From IMG/VR virus record IMGVR_UViG_3300017971_003166, positions 1 through 35,113 of that record: a stretch of 35,113 nt of DNA. One strand, written 5' to 3'. Origin of the DNA: a virus. Below the pieces are notes generated by a model. It searched no databases and had not been told where the DNA came from. It was given only the letters and a program-made list of their open reading frames with translations. The position numbers and the translations under genes are program-made. Positions 8,246 to 15,569 of this stretch are shown piece after piece; position 1 is the first letter of the stretch, and each line of letters begins with the position of its first letter.

Positions 8246-8342
8246 GGGCTAACTCTACCGGCCAGTAGAGGACAGCAAAAAAACTAAGGGGCAGCAGGTG
8301 AGTGCTCACCCACTCAATCTGTTTGCCCCTTTTTTGTTGCCC
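8246..8342 (+). ncRNA. structured RNA/attenuator-like element, copy B
   Basis: It has the same plan as the element at 4964-5067. GGG (8246-8248) pairs with CCC (8340-8342), stacked on CAGCAA/TTGTTG (8273-8278/8334-8339). The first hairpin is CTCTAC/GTAGAG (8253-8258/8265-8270), different in sequence but equal in position. The terminator-like stem is AAGGGGCA/TGCCCCTT (8286-8293/8324-8331), followed by T residues. The inner hairpin is GGTGAG/CTCACC (8297-8302/8305-8310). AGGACAGCAA and TTTTTTGTTGCCC are nearly identical in both copies while the stems co-vary, which supports a real fold. It sits 20 bases before the capsid start and may tune capsid expression. Confidence 0.65.
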
Positions 8343-8361
8343 TTATGAAAGGAGAGAGAAA

Positions 8362-9378
8362 ATGGCCTCAACAGACCTTTTAGGATATTACACTCTTATG
8401 GATGTGGTTAATTCCTACACATCCTTAGATGCACAGGCTCAGTATATATGGGCTGCAAATATTCTTGCGCGGAAGTGTCCTCTTATAAGGTTGCTTCCAA
8501 TGGTCGCAAGTAATCAAATAATGTCCAACATCGATGCTCGAAGGACATATATCCCGACACCTGGAACCAGGCGGTTCAATGAGGGTGTTGTCCTTTCCGC
8601 ATCTCATAAAACACCGTTCACCGATCCGATCGCCATGGTGGAAGATTATTCCGAGGTTGATTATGCGCTTTGGAAAATTCAGAACGATCCTAACGCATGG
8701 AGGCAGGACGAAGATCAGGCCAAGGTCGAGGGCTTGACTCAGAAAATGGAAGATCTTATTCTTTATGGTTCTCTGGCTTCTGATCCTGCTGCGTTTAACG
8801 GACTGGCGGTACGGTTTAACGAGATTGATCGTTATCCAAACGGTGATACCACGTGGCAGCCTCACGTATTGGATCAAGGCGGTTCCGGCGGTGACACAAC
8901 GAGCGTATGGATTCTTGAGCTCGGGAAAAATAAGGTTTTCGGGATCTATCCTAAAAACCTTCCGGGCGGTCTTCATATTGAAGATCTCGGAAAGCATACC
9001 GCCAACACAAACACTTTAGCTACACCAAAATACATGGAAGTCCTGAGAACTCATTTCGCTTGGTATATGGGCCTTGTGGTCAAAGACGAGCGATGCGTTC
9101 AGAGGTTGGCTAATATCGAAGTAACCGGCTCGTCTAATATCTTTGATGAGGACAATGCCATCAGGATGATTAACAGGCTTCCGAGCGGCGGGGCGGCTCC
9201 CGGTACGGTAATGTTGGTATCTGCAAGTGTTAAAGAGTATCTCGACATTCGGGCCAAGGACAAAACCAATGTGCGTTATCTTCCGGATAACGTATGGGGC
9301 GGAAATATTACGGTGTTCAGAGGCATTCCGGTTTATAAGGCCGAGATGCTCGATGAAACAGAAACCGAAGTTACTTAA
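8362..9378 (+). CDS. major capsid protein
   Basis: The start at 8362 is chosen for AAAGGAGAG a few bases upstream; 20 upstream in-frame codons would read through the structured element. The product is 338 residues. The N-terminal MASTDLLGYYTLMDVVNSY, the TYIPTPGTRRFNEGV loop (about residues 60-75) and the late segment TVFRGIPVYKAEML match the major capsid family of BPP-1-like podoviruses, expected to have the HK97 fold. It follows the scaffold and precedes the cement protein. The length is typical. Confidence 0.9.
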   Translation: MASTDLLGYYTLMDVVNSYTSLDAQAQYIWAANILARKCPLIRLLPMVASNQIMSNIDARRTYIPTPGTRRFNEGVVLSASHKTPFTDPIAMVEDYSEVDYALWKIQNDPNAWRQDEDQAKVEGLTQKMEDLILYGSLASDPAAFNGLAVRFNEIDRYPNGDTTWQPHVLDQGGSGGDTTSVWILELGKNKVFGIYPKNLPGGLHIEDLGKHTANTNTLATPKYMEVLRTHFAWYMGLVVKDERCVQRLANIEVTGSSNIFDEDNAIRMINRLPSGGAAPGTVMLVSASVKEYLDIRAKDKTNVRYLPDNVWGGNITVFRGIPVYKAEMLDETETEVT

Positions 9379-9410
9379 ACCTTAAACAAGGCAAAAAGGA
9401 GGGCTGTAAA

Positions 9411-9812
9411 ATGCCTATGTATGACTATAAATATTTACTTCATGATGACGCTGATATCGGTCATGCTGCCGATGAATACAGCGAGAATGAAGTTGATTTC
9501 GAGCAAACAACTCCAAATGTAAATGCCGGTGGAGAGTTTGGCCTCCACATGGTTGTCACAGAAGCCTTCACGGATCTTGACAGCGGAGCGATTCTCTGGA
9601 TCGTTCATGGTGCCGCGACCTCGCCAACAACCAAGCATTCCGGCATGTTTATTCCGGTTGCCAACCTTACCCTTGGGGCTCACTTTTATGTGCCAATGGG
9701 CTCAATTCCGTGTTTGCGATATGCAAGAGCATTGTTTGATATCGTATCCGAGTCGGCAACATTGGGCGAAGTTACCATGTGGTTTGGTACCAATAAGGAT
9801 GGCGCTGCCTAA
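9411..9812 (+). CDS. Bbp16-like capsid cement protein
   Basis: This encodes 133 residues, with AAAGGAGGG upstream of ATG 9411. It begins with a short tail containing DYKYLLHDDADIG, then a beta-rich domain (FGLHMVVTEAFTDLDSGAIL, HFYVPMGSIPCLRYARALF, TMWFGTNK). Size, position directly after the capsid gene and these features fit the Bbp16 family of capsid cement proteins, which bind the outside of BPP-1-type heads and stabilise them. Confidence 0.8.
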   Translation: MPMYDYKYLLHDDADIGHAADEYSENEVDFEQTTPNVNAGGEFGLHMVVTEAFTDLDSGAILWIVHGAATSPTTKHSGMFIPVANLTLGAHFYVPMGSIPCLRYARALFDIVSESATLGEVTMWFGTNKDGAA

Positions 9813-9823
9813 ACTTAAATAAC

Positions 9824-9841
9824 GGGGGCTGAAAAGCCCCC
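9824..9841 (+). other. GAAA-capped hairpin after the cement gene
   Basis: GGGGGCT (9824-9830) pairs with AGCCCCC (9835-9841) around a GAAA tetraloop, eleven bases after the cement stop. No T-run follows, so it is not a typical intrinsic terminator. It may protect the 3' end of processed capsid/cement mRNA or partly stop transcription to limit expression of the tail genes. Confidence 0.55.
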
Positions 9842-9863
9842 CCCATGAATTACGGAGGAAAAA

Positions 9864-10193
9864 ATGGTTGTTACTTGTAAAAGGCGTTGTTGGTGCACAA
9901 AAAGAGGCAGAAGGTATTATCCCGGGGATACAGACGATATCGATCCCATGGAGCCGATTGCTTTGTATTTTGATTTTCCCCCGGGAACCGAAGTGTATCA
10001 CAAAACCAAGGATAAAAAAGGAAAGCTGATCCAGACTACGAGAAAGATACCCGGTGTTGTCGAGCCGAAGCCGGCTAAAATGGTTAAATGTAAATATTGC
10101 GACAAAGAAGTAAAAAACATTTCTCTCCATTTGGGCCATTGCGAGGCAGCCTTGGCAGCCGGAAAGGTTGAGAAATCCGAAACCGAGGGTTAA
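9864..10193 (+). CDS. cysteine-rich phage protein with C-terminal zinc-finger motif
   Basis: This encodes 109 residues, with ACGGAGG upstream. The N-terminal part has three cysteines (TCKRRCWC) and a KRGRRYYPGDTDDI segment of the kind seen in small head-completion proteins. The C-terminal part carries CKYC followed by HLGHC, a likely CCHC zinc site. It lies between the cement and tail-adaptor genes. The family was not recognised; a head-completion role is inferred from place. Confidence 0.65.
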   Translation: MVVTCKRRCWCTKRGRRYYPGDTDDIDPMEPIALYFDFPPGTEVYHKTKDKKGKLIQTTRKIPGVVEPKPAKMVKCKYCDKEVKNISLHLGHCEAALAAGKVEKSETEG

Positions 10194-10196
10194 AAA

Positions 10197-10859
10197 ATGG
10201 CCTATGACAAAACGGGTGTCATCAATATGGCGCTTGGGCGGATCGGCGCTTTAAGAATCGTAGATGCTGGCGAGGATTCCGCCCAAGCTATTGCGGCAAA
10301 CAATGTCTGGGATTATATCAGGGACGAAGTTCTTGAAGCTGGAAATTGGTCATTCGCGCGAACCAGGAAAGCCCTTGTTCAAAATCCTTCTTCCCCTGCA
10401 TTCGGCTATGATTACGCCTACACTCTTCCTTCTGACTTTTTAAAGCTTGCTGAAAACAAAGAAGACGATCCATGCGTATATCCTTCAGGGTCTTATCATA
10501 CTTCTTATGTTTTCGGACAGTTTGAAATTGAGGGTACAAGATATTCCTACAGCATTGAAACGCTTTCTGATGGCACGATGGTTCTGGCAACCGATTACGA
10601 CAATTCATCTGCCGACCTGTATATCATCTATATAAGAAGGGTGGTTGATGTGAATAAGTTTTCAGCATCATTTATCAATGCCCTTGCGTTCAGATTGGCC
10701 GCTGAATTAACCATGCCGCTTTCTAAAGGCAAAGGAATTTACGATACCATGATGCTTCGATATGAAAAAGCTTTAGATTGGGCAGAGGCGCATGATCGAA
10801 AAGGTGAATATCTTGAGAATGAAACCGGCAATTCTGATTGGGAGGATGCAGGGAGATAA
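10197..10859 (+). CDS. tail adaptor (T7 gp11/tail tubular A-like)
   Basis: This 220-residue protein matches the T7 gp11-like tail adaptor family that forms the ring between portal and nozzle. The N-terminal block GVINMALGRIGALRI, then D-A-G-E-D-S, then VLEAGNWSFARTRKAL, and the YTLPSDFLKL strand are characteristic. The C-terminal half is helical (FRLAAELTMPLSKG). It starts three bases after the previous stop and shares one base with the next gene in a TAATG junction. Confidence 0.85.
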   Translation: MAYDKTGVINMALGRIGALRIVDAGEDSAQAIAANNVWDYIRDEVLEAGNWSFARTRKALVQNPSSPAFGYDYAYTLPSDFLKLAENKEDDPCVYPSGSYHTSYVFGQFEIEGTRYSYSIETLSDGTMVLATDYDNSSADLYIIYIRRVVDVNKFSASFINALAFRLAAELTMPLSKGKGIYDTMMLRYEKALDWAEAHDRKGEYLENETGNSDWEDAGR

Positions 10860-13111
10860 TGGCACAGGCTAATCCGCTCATAAACTCCTTTAACGGGGGT
10901 GAATTAAGCCCGAAGATATCTGCACGAAGCGATATCACAAAGTATCATTCAGGATGCCGTACGCTTGAAAACATGATTCCTCTTGTTGAGGGCGGAGCCA
11001 TGCGAATGCCCGGAAATTATTTTGTGGTGGAAACAAAAACGTCTTCCAAGGCTTCAAAATTGGTTCCGTTTCACTTCTCCACTATCCAAGCGTATATTCT
11101 GGAATTCGGAGAAAATTATATTCGTGTGTATAAGGATGAGGGCCAGGTGCTTGATGCTGGAAATCCCGTTGAAATTACAACGACCTATGCCGAAGAGCAT
11201 CTTTTTGAATTAAAGTTTACCCAGAGCGCAGACATTCTTTATATATTTCATCCAGAGTATCCGCCGAAAACTTTAACCCGTACAAGCCATACGAATTGGA
11301 CGCTTGATGATTTTGTGGCTGGAATCAGTGATGCAATGGTAATCACTGGCATTACCAAAGCCGACCCTGCGGTGGTAACTTGTGCTAACATTCCAGCAAC
11401 GTTTTGCGAATGTGTTGCCGGTGGAATATTTTGCGCTCAATGGGACTGTACGGTTTATATAAAGGGCGTTGTTGGAATGACGGAAGTTAATAATCGTTAT
11501 TTCAAGGTTGACAATGTTGTAACTGGTGCTGGTGGAACATTCGAGTTGGTAGATGAAGATTCAACTGGCTATAATGCTTATGTTTCTGGCGGTACGGCGC
11601 AAGAATGTCTTTTTGGCCTTAATGACGAAAATCCTTCATGCGGCACATTTTTTGAACAAAGATTAGCTGCTGCTGGAACAAATAACAATCCACAAACCAT
11701 TCATCTTAGCCATGTTAGTGATTATGACAATTTTGCTATTGATACTGACGATGATAGTGCAGGAATAGAATATACCATTGCTTCAAACCGTGTTGATAGA
11801 ACCCGGTGGCTTTTTGGACAAGACTATTTAATGATTGGAACTGTCGGTGGTATTTTTAAAATGGGCGCTTCAAGCGCCGAAGACCCTATTACACAAACAA
11901 ATGTGGTTTGTAAAAAACAAATAAGTGCTGGCGTTAAAAATATTGAACCTCAAAAGGTTGCGGATGCGTTGCTTTGGGTAACGCGAAGCGGAAGAAGTGT
12001 AAAGCAAATTGTATATTCTTTTGAAACAGACAAATATATCGCTCCAGATATGACAAGGGTTTCAAAGCATATTGCCATGGGTGCCACGCTTGCCACATCC
12101 GGTATTGTGGATATGGATATTCAAAGCGAGCCCCTTCCTATCTTATGGGCTGTTCGTGCCGATGGTCAGCTTATAGGCATGACATATGAGGTTCAGGAGG
12201 AAATATATGCATGGTTCAGAATCGTTACGGATGGAAGTTTTGAGTCCGTTGCTGTGATAAGCGATGAAAACGAAGAAGATCAGATTTGGGTTATTGTAAA
12301 CAGAACCATAGGCGGTTCAACGAAAAGATATGTTGAATATTTTAAACCCATGGAGTTTTTCTCCCAGATCAAAGATTGTTTTTTCGTTCATTCCGGTCTG
12401 ACATGGGATGGGGGCGATGCCGAAGATATAGAAGGCATTACAAATGCCGATCCTGCAGTGGTGACAATCACCGGCCATTCATTTGAAAACGGGGATAAAA
12501 TCAGAATAAAAGATGTTGAGGGTATGACAGAAGTTAATCAGGGTCTTGATTCGGCTTATACCGTTGCAAATAAAGCGGCAAACACTCTTGAGTTGTCTGG
12601 GATAAATTCATCTGGCTGGGGAACCTACACATCAGGCGGAACCGCTCAGAAAGTCAAAAAGGATGTGACAGGGCTCGATCATCTTGAAGGTGAGTCGGTG
12701 TCCGTTTTAATGGACGGTGCCGTTCATCCAGATGTTACGGTGGATTCCGGCGAAGTCAGTTTAACATATTACGGAAACTTAATTCATATTGGATTAAATT
12801 TCACTTCTATTATCGAACCTTCTAAAATTCATGTGGATTCTGGATCTGGATCTACCAGGGGTAAAAAGAAAAAAATAGGAGAGATCCTGCTCGATTTTTA
12901 TGAAACCTGTAGTGCAAAAGTCGGTTACGACACAGACAACTTGAAACCAATTCCATTTGGCATCGGAGAGGATCCAGAACTTTTTACCGGTTCTAAGAGT
13001 TTAGAGTTTTATGGTGATTGGGGTGAGGATGCGGAAGTTTCAATTGTTCAGGATGTTCCACTTCCAATGACCGTTCTTGCTCTTGTGGCGGAGGTCGAGA
13101 TCAGTGGTTAA
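10859..13111 (+). CDS. tail nozzle (T7 gp12/tail tubular B-like), with inserted repeats
   Basis: The start at 10859 (TAATG overlap with the adaptor stop) gives 750 residues; a start seven codons earlier is also open. The N-terminus (INSFNGGELSPKISARSD, then CRTLENMIPLVEGGAMR) is typical of T7 gp12-like nozzle proteins in podoviruses. Two diverged copies of a beta domain of the E1 FCCH-like type lie at about residues 161-255 and 522-600. Both show ADPAVVT, GMTEVN and TSGGTAQ or its close variant. The first copy has gained a cysteine-rich stretch (FCECVAGGIFCAQWDC). The domains may be surface decorations of the nozzle. Confidence 0.85.
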   Translation: MAQANPLINSFNGGELSPKISARSDITKYHSGCRTLENMIPLVEGGAMRMPGNYFVVETKTSSKASKLVPFHFSTIQAYILEFGENYIRVYKDEGQVLDAGNPVEITTTYAEEHLFELKFTQSADILYIFHPEYPPKTLTRTSHTNWTLDDFVAGISDAMVITGITKADPAVVTCANIPATFCECVAGGIFCAQWDCTVYIKGVVGMTEVNNRYFKVDNVVTGAGGTFELVDEDSTGYNAYVSGGTAQECLFGLNDENPSCGTFFEQRLAAAGTNNNPQTIHLSHVSDYDNFAIDTDDDSAGIEYTIASNRVDRTRWLFGQDYLMIGTVGGIFKMGASSAEDPITQTNVVCKKQISAGVKNIEPQKVADALLWVTRSGRSVKQIVYSFETDKYIAPDMTRVSKHIAMGATLATSGIVDMDIQSEPLPILWAVRADGQLIGMTYEVQEEIYAWFRIVTDGSFESVAVISDENEEDQIWVIVNRTIGGSTKRYVEYFKPMEFFSQIKDCFFVHSGLTWDGGDAEDIEGITNADPAVVTITGHSFENGDKIRIKDVEGMTEVNQGLDSAYTVANKAANTLELSGINSSGWGTYTSGGTAQKVKKDVTGLDHLEGESVSVLMDGAVHPDVTVDSGEVSLTYYGNLIHIGLNFTSIIEPSKIHVDSGSGSTRGKKKKIGEILLDFYETCSAKVGYDTDNLKPIPFGIGEDPELFTGSKSLEFYGDWGEDAEVSIVQDVPLPMTVLALVAEVEISG

Positions 13112-13550
13112 GATCGTTCCTTATAAAGCAGATCACGCCTATCAGGTTTTAGACAAAAACGTAAAAGACTTTGATCTGCAACTTTCTAAATTAAAGGATT
13201 GGGAGAGCTGGACAAAAGAATGGGAAACTGCGGGACCGTCCTACTCTCTGTTTGTTGATGATAAGATTATAGGCTGTGGCGGTGTGATACTCTTTGGATA
13301 CAACAGGGGTGAATGCTGGATGTTGGTATCTTCGGAAATCAAAAAGTACAAAAAGACAGTATTTAAAGCCGTGAAAGAACACCTTGATCTTATTGTCAAG
13401 ACCAATAATTTGAGAAGGTTGCAAACTGTTGTCGTAGCGGATTACGAAGACGGCAAGAAATTTATTGAACGCCTTGGATTTAAACCCGAAGGGCTTTTGA
13501 AAAAATATGGTCCAAATGGTGAGGACTTCCTAATGTATGCGAGGACATAA
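13104..13550 (+). CDS. GNAT-fold acetyltransferase-like phage protein
   Basis: The GTG at 13104 is chosen because GGAGG lies nine bases upstream; it overlaps the nozzle stop by eight bases and gives 148 residues. The layout is GNAT-like: strands FVDDKIIGCGGVILFG, a second sheet segment ECWMLVSSEIKKYKK, helix AVKEHLDLIV, then RRLQTVVVADYEDGKKFIERLGF with the typical GF ending before the final strand. Proteins of this type often lie here in podoviruses and may be internal virion components. The donor-binding loop looks weak, so catalysis is uncertain. Confidence 0.7.
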   Translation: MVKIVPYKADHAYQVLDKNVKDFDLQLSKLKDWESWTKEWETAGPSYSLFVDDKIIGCGGVILFGYNRGECWMLVSSEIKKYKKTVFKAVKEHLDLIVKTNNLRRLQTVVVADYEDGKKFIERLGFKPEGLLKKYGPNGEDFLMYART

Positions 13551-14014
13551 TGAGTGCGCTTCCTTATGTATTATTAGCTGTTCAGGCTTTTGGCACGATT
13601 CAATCGGCAATGCAGCAGAGACAAGCTGGAGAGGCCGAGGCTGCGGCTGCTGAATATAATGCTCGATTAGCCGAAAGAAAGGGAATTCAAGAAGAGGAAA
13701 TAGCAAGGAAAAAATTAAAGCAACTTCTTGGAACTCAAAGGGCTTTGTATGCAAAGGCCGGTGTTGATCTGTCTTCCGGAAGTCCATTGACGGTTCTTGC
13801 GGATACGGCCGCAGAAGGTGAAAAAGAGGCTTTAAATATTCGAACCGGGGCGCAGGAAACAGCCGATTTGTATAGATTCCAAGGAAGACAGGCTAAAAAA
13901 ACCGCAAAATATCAATCAAGGAGTACACTTTTAACGGGATTAGGAAGTACGGGACTGTCGGCATATTCATTTTATAAAACCAAACAGTTACCTGGAAGTA
14001 TAAGAATAAGATAA
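13550..14014 (+). CDS. internal virion core protein (T7 gp14-like)
   Basis: This encodes 154 residues and starts on the last base of the previous stop. It has a short hydrophobic N-terminus (LPYVLLAVQAFGTIQSAMQQ), a long helical segment rich in A, E and R, and the block RALYAKAGVDLSSGSPLTVL that recurs in phage internal proteins of the gp14 type. A second small hydrophobic patch precedes the end. Such proteins are ejected with the DNA and help form the channel through the cell envelope. It is joined by TAATG to the next core gene. Confidence 0.8.
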   Translation: MSALPYVLLAVQAFGTIQSAMQQRQAGEAEAAAAEYNARLAERKGIQEEEIARKKLKQLLGTQRALYAKAGVDLSSGSPLTVLADTAAEGEKEALNIRTGAQETADLYRFQGRQAKKTAKYQSRSTLLTGLGSTGLSAYSFYKTKQLPGSIRIR

Positions 14015-15555
14015 TGCCTAAAATTCCGAGATTCACATCAGAGAAGGTTATTCAATCACCTGAGATGCCTTTGGGTGTTGCCAGTGGACCGGCAAGGGCG
14101 GCGGCTGAATCTGCAAGTGCTGTTGCCAAGTTTGGCCGTTATGGTGCGGAAGATATCACAGAGGTTCAGGAGGCCGAGGAAAAAGCTGTAAGGGCATTAA
14201 AGTCTCTTGAAATCGAGCGGGAATTCAGGGGTGATATAGATAAGATATCCGAGAGTTATTTTGAAAGGATTGATTACGAAAATTTTGAAACGGATCTCGA
14301 TAAGCAATTAGAGGAATTAAGAGAGGATTATGCGGAAAAAATAGGAGACGATCAATCTCTTGGCCTTGCGTTTGAGAGAATGTTTACGCAACATTCATCA
14401 ACGCTTAGAAACGTGATTCGAGATAAAAAAAGGCAAGTCGTAACGGAAAGAGCCATAGGAGAATATCAGATTTCGTATAATCAATTATTAGACGATTATT
14501 CAAATGAGTCTGATCCAGCAAAATTAGAAATCATAAAAAAGGATTTGGAAATAAAAACCATGTCTCTTGTTGCAAATCACGTTATGACTCTCAAGAATGC
14601 CGAAGGTTATATTCAGAATTTTAATGATTCTGCCGAGTCTGTAAGAGCCGATAAACTTATCGAGATAGATCCCAAAAAAGCTGAAAAAGACTTAAAGGGT
14701 GGAGAATTTGAATTATCACCAAAGATTAAACAGCAAAAAATCGAAAAAGCACTGGCGCAACAGAAACAGAATGAAACACAGGAGCGAATCAGAAAAAATG
14801 AAGAAGAGAAGCGGTTTAAAGAGGCCGAGAAAGAAGCTCACGATGAAGAAGAATTAAAAGTTGCGGATTTAATTTTAAAAGGAAAATATGACGATGCGTT
14901 TGAAATTGTTTCAAAATCAAATCTTTTAAGTGGATCTGAAAAAATATCCCTGACAAACACTATTGAGAAGAAAGAAGAAGTTGAAGACAATCCGCTTGTT
15001 GTTGGTGATTTTTCGGAATCAATTGCTTTTGGTATTGACGTTAAAAAGGAGCTAAAGACCGCATTAAAACAAAAACAAATATCGGGCAAAACCTATGCTG
15101 CAATGATGAAAGCTTTGTCAAAAGAACGAAGCTCTTTAGCCGTGAAGATTTTAAATGAAGCCCTTGCTCCCTCACAGCTTGATCGGTGGAGTCCGGATAA
15201 GAATTTAAAACACTCTCAAGCCACTATTGACATGCTCTATAAAATCGCAGCGGGTAAAGATCCGATAGAGGCATCTCTTGAAACCATTGAGGATTATACA
15301 TCTCATTTAAGGCGAACTCGGAATGGACTTCCTAAACCCACTTATCTTGATGGCGATAAGAATGATGTCACGGCCTTAAATGAAGCTGAAGAAGTTACAG
15401 TGACAGCATATGAATTGGGAATTATGAGTCCTGATGAATATTCAAGACAGATTGAGACTATTAATGACCTTAAAGGCTTAATAAACGATGAAAACAGGGC
15501 ATCAGGGTCGAACGATGGTCTAAATGAACTTAAAAAGCAAATAGTTAAAGATTAG
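14014..15555 (+). CDS. large coiled-coil internal virion protein
   Basis: This encodes 513 residues, coupled to the previous gene by TAATG. It is almost wholly charged helix, with a strong coiled-coil stretch at about residues 235-285 (KQQKIEKALAQQKQNETQER and following). An N-terminal segment ASGPARAAAESASAVAKFGR is followed by VQEAEEKAVRALKSLEIERE. Place and composition match the middle ejection/core protein (T7 gp15 position) of podoviruses. No enzyme motif was seen. Confidence 0.75.
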   Translation: MPKIPRFTSEKVIQSPEMPLGVASGPARAAAESASAVAKFGRYGAEDITEVQEAEEKAVRALKSLEIEREFRGDIDKISESYFERIDYENFETDLDKQLEELREDYAEKIGDDQSLGLAFERMFTQHSSTLRNVIRDKKRQVVTERAIGEYQISYNQLLDDYSNESDPAKLEIIKKDLEIKTMSLVANHVMTLKNAEGYIQNFNDSAESVRADKLIEIDPKKAEKDLKGGEFELSPKIKQQKIEKALAQQKQNETQERIRKNEEEKRFKEAEKEAHDEEELKVADLILKGKYDDAFEIVSKSNLLSGSEKISLTNTIEKKEEVEDNPLVVGDFSESIAFGIDVKKELKTALKQKQISGKTYAAMMKALSKERSSLAVKILNEALAPSQLDRWSPDKNLKHSQATIDMLYKIAAGKDPIEASLETIEDYTSHLRRTRNGLPKPTYLDGDKNDVTALNEAEEVTVTAYELGIMSPDEYSRQIETINDLKGLINDENRASGSNDGLNELKKQIVKD

Positions 15556-15569
15556 AAAAACGGTGGGAT

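Noticed and set aside
14646-14653. GCCGATAA, a possible sigma-28 -10 box for the phage sigma factor (also at 21936)
   Set aside because: Both lie inside genes, lack a TAAA-type -35 at the right distance, and an 8-base match is expected by chance in this length.
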